A program made the position numbers and the translations under genes. This document shows positions 37,976-46,404 of a stretch of DNA of 64,000 nucleotides, in pieces. Below the pieces are notes generated by a model. That model worked only from the letters and a program-made list of their open reading frames with translations, was not told where the DNA came from and did not search any database. Numbering within the stretch: the stretch's first letter is position 1; each line of letters opens with the position of its first letter. This DNA comes from Paracoccaceae bacterium (GTDB lineage: Bacteria > Pseudomonadota > Alphaproteobacteria > Rhodobacterales > Rhodobacteraceae), in assembly GCA_027492585.1 (NCBI GenBank), contig JAPUEK010000029.1, positions 1-64,000 on the forward strand, read 5' to 3'.

Positions 37976-39259
37976 ATGTGCTTTTTATGAGGAGGTTGAT
38001 CTTCTGGTGATAGGCGCGGGAGCTGGCGGGATGGCTGCACCCTTTCCGGAGCCATCGCAGGGCGGTCCGTTCTTCTCTGCGAAAAGACCGGTATGGTCGG
38101 CGGCACCACCTCGACCTTTGGCGGGATGACCTGGGTGTCGGGGACCGCGCTGTCACGCAAGGCCGGAGTGCCGGACAGCGCCGAGGATGCGGCCATGTTC
38201 CTGCATCATGTCATCGGCTGCTGCTGCGGTGATGCTCTGCGTGACGCTTTCCTTGCCTCTGACGAGGCTGCGTCTCGGATCTGGAAGCGAATTCCGAGGT
38301 GCATTTCATCGCAGCGGCGGCCCATCCCGATTATCTGGACGGTTCGGGATCGACCTGTGGAGGCCGGGCGCTCGCCCCGTTGGAGTTTGACGGGCGCAGG
38401 CTCGGGCGTGATTTCGACCGGGTGCGGCCACCCCGCGCGGTCTTAATGGGCTTGGCGGCATGATGGTCGGTCGGGCCGCACTGGGCGCGCTGTTGAAGCC
38501 CTTTGCGAGCGCCGCGAATTTCAAGGCCAGGATGCGCGTCGTGCTGCCCCACTTGCGCGACCGGCTGGGCCATCGGCGCGGCACGCGGCTCCTGATGGGG
38601 TAATCCTCCCCGTTTTAACGGGGAGGATTACCGTGGGCAGGGACGGGCGGTGTTTCGTCAATGAATCCGACAGCTATCCTGATTTCTGCATGGGGATGAT
38701 CCGGGCCGGCCTGTCCGAATCCTGGCTGGTGGTCGATGATCGCTCCATCCATCGCTATGGGCTCGGGCTTGCGCTGCCCGGCGGGCGCGGTCTGGGCAGG
38801 CTGCTGCGAAAGAACTATCTGGTACGCGGCGCGACCCTGCCGGATCTTGCGCGGCGGATCGGTGCCGATGCTGTCGGGCCAGCCGAAAGCGTTGCCGCCA
38901 ACAATCGCTTTGCCGCCCGCGGCAGGGATCAGGCGTTCGGGCGCGGGACTTCGGTGATGCATCGTTCCAACGGCGACCCCGAGGTGGCGGGCAACCCCTG
39001 TCTCGGCCCGCCGGACAAGGCGCCATCCTCTGCGCTGAAGGTGGTGCCGGTCGATCTGGCCGGCGCGGGCGGCCTGTGGATCGACCCGAATGGCGGCGTG
39101 CTCGATCCGCCGGGCGGGGTGATTGCGGGTCTCCATGCTTGCGGGAATGACGCGGGTTCGATGTTCCGCGGAACCTATCCCGGCCCCGGCCCCGCGATCG
39201 ACCCGGCAATGGTGATGGCCCGGCGCATCGCACAACACGCATCGGGGTCTGTCCATTGA
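37972..39259 (+). pseudogene. FAD-binding dehydrogenase (fumarate-reductase/KstD-like), multiply disrupted
   Basis: Starts MECAFYEEVDLLVIGAGAGG, shifts frame near 38040, and continues SVLLCEKTGMVGGTTSTFGG, then LSRKAGVPDSAEDAAMFLHH. It shifts again around 38225-38285 (NSEVHFIAAAAHPDYLDGSG) and near 38455 (MMVGRAALGALLKPFASAAN), stopping at 38603 inside a perfect palindrome. The C-terminal third (38633-39259) is readable: GRCFVNESDSYPDFCMGM, YLVRGATLPDLARRIGADA and HACGNDAGSMFRGTYPGPG. The product would be well short of the usual length of about 560-580 residues, so a central segment is also missing. Relatives act on ketosteroids, urocanate or fumarate-like substrates. Confidence 0.75.
38599..38632. 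repeat. Perfect 34-bp palindrome
   Basis: Left arm GGTAATCCTCCCCGTT (38599-38614) and right arm AACGGGGAGGATTACC (38617-38632) are exact reverse complements around a 2-bp centre (TT). It sits at the break between two segments of the FAD-dehydrogenase pseudogene and introduces an in-frame TAA. May be a rearrangement scar, the end of a vanished element, a terminator-like structure or a site-specific recombination target. Confidence 0.8.
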
Positions 39260-39296
39260 ACCTTCGGATCGCGCCCCCTTTTGATCCGCCGTTCAA
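39256..39296. terminator. Hairpin between FAD pseudogene and agaZ-like gene
   Basis: TTGAAC (39256-39261) pairs with GTTCAA (39291-39296), and CGGATC (39265-39270) pairs with GATCCG (39283-39288), giving a two-part stem with a CCCCCTTTT loop. It spans both convergent stop codons and is likely a bidirectional terminator. Confidence 0.6.
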
Positions 39297-40558
39297 CGGT
39301 CGCAGGCATCGAAATAGGGTCGAAGGCTTCGGGCAACGGCCGCGCGCAGCAGCTCCGGGGCTGTCGGGGTCACGCTGCCATCCATCACCTGCGGATAGAG
39401 CGCCCCGAGATATTGCGAAATGAGCGTTTCCGGAATTTCCGCCGCGCCGAGGCTGCCCAGCAGTTCGCCGACCGCCGCTTCGGCGGCTGGATCGGTCCAG
39501 TAATAGCGGATGCGGTCCGAATAGCTGAAATGCCGTTGGAGCCGCTGATGCTCCGGGGTGCCATGGTAATATCTGGCCCAATGCTTCGGCTTTTCCAGCA
39601 TCAGCGCTTCCATCCGCACTTGCAGGGCGGCGGTGTGTCCGGGGATCAGCACTTCGGCAATCCGGTCCAGCCCGTAAAGCGCCTCGCGCAGGGAAAAGGT
39701 CAGGCCGGGACCGACCTTCAGGATGCCGAAACCATCCTTCACCAATGCCGCGAGGGCTTCAGGGGTCTGGTAATCGGTTGAATGAGCCTCGAACAGCATG
39801 GGCAGATCCGGCAGGCAGGCGACGAGATCGCGGGCAGCTTCGGGGGCATAGCCGACAACATTCTCGTTGCCGAACTCCACGCCCGGCTGCACCACCAGCC
39901 CGATGACGCGCGCGAAAGCGGGGCCAATCCCTGCGGCCTCAAAGGCAAGGCGATGCAGTTCGGCGGTTTCGCGGGCGGCTTGCGGCGCGGTGACGGTCAA
40001 CCCCTCGACCTCTTCCCATGCGCCGCCCGGCACCGGAACTTCGGTGCCGATGACATAGACCGGCGTTTCCGGCCCGGCATGTGCCTCTGCCACGGAGGCC
40101 AGTTCGGCATTGCGCCGGGCGATCACCGCATCCGGCAGCGGGACCGGATCATCGGCGCAAGCCATGCTCGCATCGAGATGGATCTTGACGAAACCCGCTT
40201 CGGCATAAGCGGCGACCATGGCGCGGGCCTTTGCCATCGCCTCTTCCGCGGGGAGGTGGGTCCAGGGGTTCGGCCCCAGATGGTCGCCGCCGAGAATCAG
40301 ATGGGTACTGTCAAAACCCTCAGTCCGGGCGATGCGTGTCACGAAGGCACGGAAATCGGCTGGCGTCATGCCGGTATAGCCGCCCTCGTGATTCACCTGG
40401 TTGCAGGTCGCCTCGATCAGGACCGGAACGCCGAGGTGCCTCCCGAGAGCAAGACTTGCACCGATCACGACAGGATGCGCCGAGCAGATCGACGGAACCC
40501 CCCGGAATATCCCGTGTTTCCGGTCCTGCGCGAGGGTGGTCAGGGAGGAAGTCGACAT
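39293..40558 (-). CDS. agaZ: D-tagatose-bisphosphate aldolase non-catalytic subunit / tagatose-6-P kinase-like (AgaZ/GatZ/KbaZ)
   Basis: 421-residue protein of the COG4573 GatZ/KbaZ/AgaZ family. Typical blocks are GIFRGVPSICSAHPVVI, LIEATCNQVNHEGGYTGM, LILGGDHLGPNPW and LLFEAHSTDYQ-like LMLFEAHSTDYQTP. ATG 40558 is chosen for length; 40576 and 40603 are alternatives. In enterics GatZ/KbaZ assist a catalytic GatY/KbaY aldolase; in Shewanella AgaZ was assigned as tagatose-6-phosphate kinase. No GatY/KbaY-like aldolase gene is present in this window. Divergent from an AgaR-like regulator and presumably induced with the amino-sugar cluster. Confidence 0.85.
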   Translation of the reverse strand: MSTSSLTTLAQDRKHGIFRGVPSICSAHPVVIGASLALGRHLGVPVLIEATCNQVNHEGGYTGMTPADFRAFVTRIARTEGFDSTHLILGGDHLGPNPWTHLPAEEAMAKARAMVAAYAEAGFVKIHLDASMACADDPVPLPDAVIARRNAELASVAEAHAGPETPVYVIGTEVPVPGGAWEEVEGLTVTAPQAARETAELHRLAFEAAGIGPAFARVIGLVVQPGVEFGNENVVGYAPEAARDLVACLPDLPMLFEAHSTDYQTPEALAALVKDGFGILKVGPGLTFSLREALYGLDRIAEVLIPGHTAALQVRMEALMLEKPKHWARYYHGTPEHQRLQRHFSYSDRIRYYWTDPAAEAAVGELLGSLGAAEIPETLISQYLGALYPQVMDGSVTPTAPELLRAAVARSLRPYFDACDR

Positions 40559-40605
40559 GTGAAACTGATCCTTCATGATTATGTTCGGGCATGAAACTAT
40601 CAATA

Positions 40606-40637
40606 ATGATCATAACAGATCAAAAATTTGATTGACA
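40606..40637. promoter_or_regulatory. AT-rich operator/promoter region, agaZ-deoR gap
   Basis: In the 127-bp divergent gap are the palindrome ATGATCAT (40606-40613), the inverted repeat ATCAAA-AA-TTTGAT (40619-40632) and an overlapping -35-like TTGACA (40632-40637) facing the regulator gene. A matching -10 is weak. The inverted repeat overlapping the -35 is a good DeoR/AgaR repressor site candidate. Confidence 0.5.
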
Positions 40638-40685
40638 GTGAGAAGTTTCGCGCTCCCAATGAGGGTGGGTTTCAGGGATGATCGC

Positions 40686-41456
40686 ATGAAGATTGATCGG
40701 GCCACCGCCATCCGGCAGCATCTGTTCGCCAAGGGTCATTCGTCGATTTCGGAAATCGCGGTTGCCGTGGGCGCATCGGAGCCAACGGTGCGGCGGGATC
40801 TTCTGGCGCTGGAGGCGGAGGGGCAGGTCGTCCGCACCCATGGCGGGGCGCAGATCGCGGATGCCTCCGGAACCGAGATCGCCTTCGAGAGCCGCGAGCA
40901 GATCAATCTCCCGCTGAAACGCGCAATCGGCGAGGCGGCCTATGGCCTGCTGCGGCCCGAAACCTCGATCTTCCTCGACGCAGGAACGACAGTGCTGCAA
41001 CTGGCCCGGCGGCTGCGGCTGAACCCGCTGCCGTTGCGGGTCTTCACCAATTGTCTGCCCGTGGCGCAGGTGCTGATGGGCGCGCCGGAGATCAGCGTCA
41101 CCCTTCTCGGCGGGAGCCTGCGCCGCGAAAATGCTTCGATGGTGGGGATGCTTGCCGAGGCAGCGCTGGAGCGGCTCTGGTTCGATCAGCTCTTCCTCGG
41201 TGTCGGGGCCATTGCCGCAGATGGCACGATTTCGAGCGCCGATGAGCAGGAGGCACGGATCAATGCGCTGATGCTGAACCGTACGACGGCGGCGGTGATC
41301 CTGACGGATGCGGATAAATTCGACCGGAGGCTGACCTATGATGTCGCCCGGCTCGGCGCCGGCTCGCATGTGATGACGGATGCACGGCTTTCGCCGGAGT
41401 GGCAGGGGCGGCTCGCCGATCTTGGCGCGCGCCTGACCCTTGCGGATGCCCGGTGA
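40686..41456 (+). CDS. DeoR-family repressor (AgaR-like)
   Basis: 256-residue DeoR regulator from ATG 40686. The N-terminal helix-turn-helix is ISEIAVAVGASEPTVRRDLL with the following wing VVRTHGGAQI. The sugar-phosphate-binding domain has the DAGTT loop (IFLDAGTTVLQLA) and NCLPVAQVL, then LGGSLRRENASMVG. This is the usual repressor type for amino-sugar and tagatose pathways, released by a sugar phosphate. It shares one base with the following kinase gene (TGATG). Confidence 0.9.
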   Translation: MKIDRATAIRQHLFAKGHSSISEIAVAVGASEPTVRRDLLALEAEGQVVRTHGGAQIADASGTEIAFESREQINLPLKRAIGEAAYGLLRPETSIFLDAGTTVLQLARRLRLNPLPLRVFTNCLPVAQVLMGAPEISVTLLGGSLRRENASMVGMLAEAALERLWFDQLFLGVGAIAADGTISSADEQEARINALMLNRTTAAVILTDADKFDRRLTYDVARLGAGSHVMTDARLSPEWQGRLADLGARLTLADAR

Positions 41457-42379
41457 TGGACCGGGTTCTGGGCATGGACGGCGGCGGCACCAAGACCGAG
41501 GTGGCGGTGGTCGCACGTTCCGGCGCCGTCGAGATGCGGTTTCGGACCGGGGGTCTTGATCCGACCAAGGGCGCAGGCTGGGAGCAGGTGCTGGCGGAAA
41601 TTTCCGGGAAAGTCGGCCCGGTCTCGCAAGCGGTGCTGGGCCTGCCCTATCATGGCGAGGTTCCCGCCATCTCGGCCCGCCAAGCCACGGTTGCCGCGGC
41701 GATCTTCGGGCCTGAGAGCCATGTCCTCAACGATGTGGAAGTCGCCTTCGACGGCGCGCTCGGCGGCGGAGACGGAGTGCTGATCCTTGCCGGCACCGGC
41801 TCGATGGCCTGGGCGCGCGGGCCGCTTGGCACCTGTCGCGTCGGCGGCTGGGGGGATGTCTTCGGCGATGAGGGCTCGGCCTACTGGATCGGGCGCGAGG
41901 CGCTGTCGCGCATCAGCGCGGCGCTGGACGGGCGGCGCGAGGATCCTGGTTTTGCGGGTGCGATGCTGGCCCGGATGGGCATTGGCGCGGCCGATCTGAT
42001 CGGTTGGACCTATGCGCCCGAGGCGCCGCGGGCGCGCATTGCGGCGCTGGCCACGCTTGTCTCGGAACTGGCGCGGGCGGGCGATGCCGATGCCACCGGG
42101 CTTATGGCCCACGCCTCGGAGGAACTCGCGGTGCTGGGTCTGACTGCGAGGCGGCTCAGCGGTGCCGGTGGGGGCTGGAGTTATGCGGGTGGCGTGATGG
42201 CCGATCCGGCACTCCGGGAGCATCTGGCCGCGCGAATGGGAAGCGTACCGCTGGAGCCGATGCTGACACCAGTGGGCGGGGCCGTATTGAGGGCGGCAAG
42301 GCGCGCGGGATGGGTGACCGATGCTGCCTTCCTCCGCCGGCTGAAGGCGGGACTGGAAAACGAGAACAACGCTCCATGA
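41456..42379 (+). CDS. BadF/BadG-type ATPase, probable N-acetylhexosamine kinase
   Basis: 307-residue ASKHA-fold ATPase of the BcrAD/BadF/NagK family. The phosphate-1 loop GMDGGGTKTEVAV is at the N-terminus, LNDVEVAFDGA near residues 88-98, and ILAGTGSMAW and GGWGDVFGDEGSAYWIGREAL follow, the latter typical of N-acetylglucosamine kinases. Coupled to the AgaR-like gene by TGATG and followed by a binding protein. Probably phosphorylates an imported GalNAc, GlcNAc or free hexosamine; the stereochemistry is inferred from the other genes. Confidence 0.85.
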   Translation: MDRVLGMDGGGTKTEVAVVARSGAVEMRFRTGGLDPTKGAGWEQVLAEISGKVGPVSQAVLGLPYHGEVPAISARQATVAAAIFGPESHVLNDVEVAFDGALGGGDGVLILAGTGSMAWARGPLGTCRVGGWGDVFGDEGSAYWIGREALSRISAALDGRREDPGFAGAMLARMGIGAADLIGWTYAPEAPRARIAALATLVSELARAGDADATGLMAHASEELAVLGLTARRLSGAGGGWSYAGGVMADPALREHLAARMGSVPLEPMLTPVGGAVLRAARRAGWVTDAAFLRRLKAGLENENNAP

Positions 42380-42398
42380 CGGGGCCAAACAGGGTGAC

Positions 42399-43640
42399 AT
42401 GATGAAAAGACGCCAATTTCTGATCTCCGCTTCCGCCCTTGGCCTTGCCGCCGCGATGCCGGGGGCAAGCTTTGCACAGGGGCCGCTGCCGGTGCTGCTG
42501 CCACCCTGGGTGACGCTGCCGAAGGAGATGACCGACAGCTACGCCGGCGGCACGCTTGACGTCCAGACCCTCGGCTGGGACGAGATCCGCACCCGGATCG
42601 TGACCTCCATGGTCGCCGATACCGCCCCGGCAAGCGTCACGGAAATGGACTGGAGCTGGGTCGGGCAGTTCGGCATGGCGGGCTGGTATGACCCGCTGGA
42701 CGATCTGCTGAGCGATGAGCTGAAAGCGGATCTGCCCACCACCTCGATCTTCACCTACGACGGAAAGCTGATCGGCGCGCCCTACAACAACGACTTCCGG
42801 GTGATGATCTACAACAAGGCGCATCTCGCCGCCGCCGGGGTCGCCGCCGCGCCGAAAACCATGGATGAGCTTCTGGAAGCCGCCCGTGCCGTGAAAAAGG
42901 CCGGGGTCGCGGACCATCCGATCGCCCTGCCGCTTTCGGCCAGCGAGGGCGCGGCGACTGCCTGGTATCTGCTCACCAAGGCCTTTGGCGGCGATCTTTT
43001 CGATGCGGATTTCACCCCGCTTTTCACCGACCCTGCCTCGGCCGGGTATCAGGCCATGGCTTTCGAGGTGGCGGCGCTGAAGGAAGGTCTGATCGACCCT
43101 GCGGCGACCAGCCTGAAGGATGTCGAGGTGCAGGAACTGTTCAAGGCCGGCAAGGCAAGCTTCGATCTGGCCGGGTGGGCGGGCAATCTCGCGGTCTATA
43201 CCGATCCGTCGAAATCCGGGGTGGCGGCGGATGCGGCGGCGGCGCTGATGCCGAATGTCTCGGGCGTCTCACGCACTTTTGGCCTGCCTGGCGCGCTCGG
43301 CATCCCGGTCAATGCGACCGACAAGGACGGGGCGGCGGCCTTCATCCTCTGGATGCTGGAGGAGAAGACCATGGCCGACAACTATCGCCTGCTCGGCAAC
43401 CTGCCGACCCGGCTTTCTGTGCTTCGCAGCCTCAACGAAGAGGGCAGGCTCGCGCAGGGCGATGTCCTGATCGCGCAGGCCGAACTGGTGGAGCCGCTCT
43501 TTGCCCAAGGCACGCCCGGCTGGTATCCGGAATTCTCCGGGGCCGTGGCCGCTGCGCTGAACGCCGCCGCGAAGGAGCAGATCACGGTGGACGAGGCGAT
43601 GGCCCAGATCGCCGAAGCCGCAGCCGCCGCGCAAGAATAA
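42399..43640 (+). CDS. ABC transporter family-1 binding protein (set 1)
   Basis: 413-residue sugar-binding protein with an N-terminal leader bearing MMKRRQFLISASALGLAAA, a twin-arginine-like start, and cleavage near ASFAQ. Family-1 features include MIYNKAHLAAAGV and the C-terminal AALNAAAKEQITVDEAMAQI helix. Followed 16 bp later by two permease genes. Probably binds an amino sugar or its oligosaccharide. Confidence 0.9.
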   Translation: MMKRRQFLISASALGLAAAMPGASFAQGPLPVLLPPWVTLPKEMTDSYAGGTLDVQTLGWDEIRTRIVTSMVADTAPASVTEMDWSWVGQFGMAGWYDPLDDLLSDELKADLPTTSIFTYDGKLIGAPYNNDFRVMIYNKAHLAAAGVAAAPKTMDELLEAARAVKKAGVADHPIALPLSASEGAATAWYLLTKAFGGDLFDADFTPLFTDPASAGYQAMAFEVAALKEGLIDPAATSLKDVEVQELFKAGKASFDLAGWAGNLAVYTDPSKSGVAADAAAALMPNVSGVSRTFGLPGALGIPVNATDKDGAAAFILWMLEEKTMADNYRLLGNLPTRLSVLRSLNEEGRLAQGDVLIAQAELVEPLFAQGTPGWYPEFSGAVAAALNAAAKEQITVDEAMAQIAEAAAAAQE

Positions 43641-43655
43641 GCGGCGGGCGGGTCC

Positions 43656-44549
43656 ATGGCGGTTCTGGCGAGGTTCCTTCCATCCCGCGAGGCGCGGCTC
43701 GGCCTGACGCTGATCCTGCCGGTGGCGCTGATCATGGGGGGGCTGGTTTTCCTGCCCCTCCTGGCGACGCTGATCGACAGCCTGTTCCGTATCGCGCCGA
43801 TGAAGCCCGGCACCCCTTTTGTCGGGCTGAAGAACTATGCCGATCTGATGGGGGATGCGAAAGTCACCACCGCCTGGGTCAATACTGCCGCCTATGTGGT
43901 GATGACCGTGGTGATCGAGACGGTGGGCGGGCTGGCCATGGCGCTGCTCCTCAACGCGGTCACGGTCGGGCGGCGCTGGCTGCTGGCGATCATGGTGCTG
44001 CCCTGGTGCCTTCCGCCGGTCGTCAATGCGATCATCTGGATGTGGATCTACAATCCGGCCTACGGGCCGCTGAACGGCCTTCTGATGACAGTCGGCCTGA
44101 TCGACGGCCCGCAGGTCTGGTTCAACGACCGTGGGACCGGGCTGTTCCTCGTCTCGCTGGTTCACGCCTGGCGCATGATGCCGCTGACGGCGATCATCCT
44201 CTTCGCCGCACTGCAATCCATCCCGGCGGAGCTTTACGAGGCCGCACGCCTCGATGGTGCTGGGGCGTTGAAGCGGCTGCGGCAGATCACCCTGCCGCTG
44301 ATCGCGCCGGGGCTGACCATCGCCCTGTCGCAATCCACCGTCTTTGCCGTCAACCTTTTCGACGAGGCCTGGGTGTTGAACGGGGTGTCGATGGATACGA
44401 GATCGGTGATCATCCAGGTCTATGTCACCGCCTTCCAGAACCTGAAATTCTCTGCCGGTATGGCGCTTTCTGTGCTGGCGATGGTGGTCTCTCTGGCGGT
44501 CTCGGCGCTCTATGTGCTGCGGGTCTACCGCGAAACGAGGTTCGAATGA
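43656..44549 (+). CDS. Sugar ABC transporter permease (set 1, MalF-like)
   Basis: 297-residue permease with six membrane segments and the coupling loop IPAELYEAARLDGAGALKRL. It starts at 43656 soon after the binding-protein stop and overlaps the next permease gene by ATGA. Pairs with the next gene and, by inference, with the ATPase at 47.7 kb because no ATPase is adjacent. Confidence 0.92.
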   Translation: MAVLARFLPSREARLGLTLILPVALIMGGLVFLPLLATLIDSLFRIAPMKPGTPFVGLKNYADLMGDAKVTTAWVNTAAYVVMTVVIETVGGLAMALLLNAVTVGRRWLLAIMVLPWCLPPVVNAIIWMWIYNPAYGPLNGLLMTVGLIDGPQVWFNDRGTGLFLVSLVHAWRMMPLTAIILFAALQSIPAELYEAARLDGAGALKRLRQITLPLIAPGLTIALSQSTVFAVNLFDEAWVLNGVSMDTRSVIIQVYVTAFQNLKFSAGMALSVLAMVVSLAVSALYVLRVYRETRFE

Positions 44550-45427
44550 CCCCGCGCCGCCGGATCAGCCAGTGGAGCCGCCGGGCCGGTCTTTGCCTTG
44601 GCGCTGCGGTGATGGTGCTGTGGAGCCTTGCGCCGATCTACTGGTCTTTCCTGACCAGCATCACCCCGCCGGGCGGGCTGGTTTCCTCCGGGTTGCGGCT
44701 CTGGCCGGAGGCCGCCACGACAGAGCATTTCGCCAAGCTCTTCGGCGCCACCTCCGTCTCGCAGGGTAACGAGGTGCAATCGGTCTGGCCGCAGTTCTCG
44801 GCCGCTTTCGCCAACAGCCTGATCACCTCGGGGCTGGCGACGGTGGTGACGGTGATCCTTGCGGCCTTCGGGGCCTGGGCCTTCGTGCGGCTGAGCTTTC
44901 CCGGCAAGAACGTGATCTTCATCGCCGTCGTGGCGACGCTGGCGATCCCCGCCTATACGGTGATGATCCCGCTTTACCGGCTGATGATCGCGGCGGGGCT
45001 GATCGACACCTATGCCGGGGTGACGCTGATCTATGTCTCGGCCTTCCTGCCGCTGGCGTTGTGGCTGATGCGGTCCGTCTACCAGTCGATGCCGCTGTCG
45101 CTGGAAGAAGCGGCCTGGCTGGACGGAGCGTCGAAGCTGCGGGCCTTCGTGCAGGTGGTGCTGCCGCTTGCCGGGCCGGGCCTTGTCGCCTGCGCCATCC
45201 TGACCTTCCTGTCGGCCTGGGGCCAGTTCATGGTGCCGCTGGTCTTCTCTCCCACGCTGGCGACCAAGCCGCTGACCGTGCTGATCCCGGAATTCGTGAC
45301 CCGCAACTATGTGGACTACGGGCTGATGAATGCCGCCGGGATGGTGGCGATCGTGCCGCCGATGATCCTTGTTCTCTTCCTCAACCGCTTTCTCGTGCAG
45401 GGCCTCATGGCCGGAGCCGGGAAATAA
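44546..45427 (+). CDS. Sugar ABC transporter permease (set 1, MalG-like)
   Basis: 293-residue permease; six membrane segments, coupling loop MPLSLEEAAWLDGASKLRAF. A larger periplasmic loop between segments 1 and 2 (roughly residues 40-90) is typical of MalG relatives. Start ATG 44546 overlaps the previous stop. The wide open frame that begins at 43175 is an artefact of another frame. Confidence 0.92.
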   Translation: MTPRRRISQWSRRAGLCLGAAVMVLWSLAPIYWSFLTSITPPGGLVSSGLRLWPEAATTEHFAKLFGATSVSQGNEVQSVWPQFSAAFANSLITSGLATVVTVILAAFGAWAFVRLSFPGKNVIFIAVVATLAIPAYTVMIPLYRLMIAAGLIDTYAGVTLIYVSAFLPLALWLMRSVYQSMPLSLEEAAWLDGASKLRAFVQVVLPLAGPGLVACAILTFLSAWGQFMVPLVFSPTLATKPLTVLIPEFVTRNYVDYGLMNAAGMVAIVPPMILVLFLNRFLVQGLMAGAGK

Positions 45428-45441
45428 CTGAAAGGCCGACG

Positions 45442-46395
45442 ATGCCCACACTCACCGAAACCGTCATCCGCGCGCAGCTGCCCTACTGGCAGGATGCGTT
45501 GCGACAGGCCTTGCCGCGTGTTGCCGCGCGGACTGTCGTGCTGACCGGCTGCGGCACGTCCTATTACCTTGCCCAATCCCTGGCCTGCGCCTTCAACGCC
45601 GGGGGTCAGAGGGCGATTGCCGTTCCGGGCGCGGAATGGGCGCGGCGGTCCGGCGTCTATCTTGCTGATCCCGAAGGCACGACCGTCATCGGCCTTTCCC
45701 GGTCCGGCACCACGACGGAGACGGTGCAGGCCATCACCAACAGCCGGGCGCGCGGCTGGCATACCATCGCCATCTCCTGCGAACCGGGTTCGACCATCCT
45801 CGGGGCGGCGGATGAGGCGATCTGCCTGCCGACCGACCCGCGCGAGGGCATCGTCATGTCCGTCTCCGCCAGCCTGATGTATCTGGCCGGTCTGCGGATG
45901 GCCGGTCTTGTCCTGTCCGAGGCGATTGTCCCTGCCGCCGCCACTGCGCTGGAGCGGATGGAGGGCGCTGATGCCCTTTTGCCCGGCCGCCGCCATTTCG
46001 TCTACCTCGGTGCGGGTGCGAACTACGGCATCGCCACCGAAGGCTGCCTGAAGCTGCAGGAGATGAGCATCTCTTACAGCCAGGCCTTCCATCCGATGGA
46101 ATATCGCCACGGGCCGGTTTCGCTCATCGACGACAGCTCGCTTGCCGTGATGCTTTATTCCGAGGAAACCGCCGCCGAAGAGGCCGCGCTTGTCGCCGAG
46201 CTTCAGGCCAAGGGCGCGCGGGTGATCGGCTTCAACGGTCCCGGAGACCTGCGGATCGACCTTGGCCTGACCGGCCCCGCCGCGGCGCTCGCCTGCCTGC
46301 CCGCACTTCAACTGTTGGGGGAAAAGGTTGCCCTCGGTAAAGGTATAAACTCCGAAACCCCCCGCCACCTCACCAAGGTCGTGGTTTTGCAATAG
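45442..46395 (+). CDS. agaS: SIS-domain sugar-phosphate isomerase/deaminase (AgaS-like)
   Basis: 317 residues with two SIS domains: VVLTGCGTSYYLAQSLACAF near 32-51 with GLSRSGTTTETVQAI after it, and YLGAGANYGIATEGCLKLQE in the second half. This arrangement matches AgaS (galactosamine-6-phosphate deaminase/isomerase) and the isomerase half of GlmS; no glutaminase domain is present. It would convert galactosamine-6-P to tagatose-6-P and ammonia, fitting the AgaZ-like gene. A glucosamine-6-P or frucoselysine-type substrate is the alternative. Confidence 0.82.
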   Translation: MPTLTETVIRAQLPYWQDALRQALPRVAARTVVLTGCGTSYYLAQSLACAFNAGGQRAIAVPGAEWARRSGVYLADPEGTTVIGLSRSGTTTETVQAITNSRARGWHTIAISCEPGSTILGAADEAICLPTDPREGIVMSVSASLMYLAGLRMAGLVLSEAIVPAAATALERMEGADALLPGRRHFVYLGAGANYGIATEGCLKLQEMSISYSQAFHPMEYRHGPVSLIDDSSLAVMLYSEETAAEEAALVAELQAKGARVIGFNGPGDLRIDLGLTGPAAALACLPALQLLGEKVALGKGINSETPRHLTKVVVLQ

Positions 46396-46404
46396 GAGGC
46401 TTCA

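Noticed and set aside
43175-44545. 750-residue open frame leading into the set-1 MalG-like permease
   Set aside because: Out-of-frame reading of the binding-protein and permease-1 genes; the permease has a clear coupled start at 44546.
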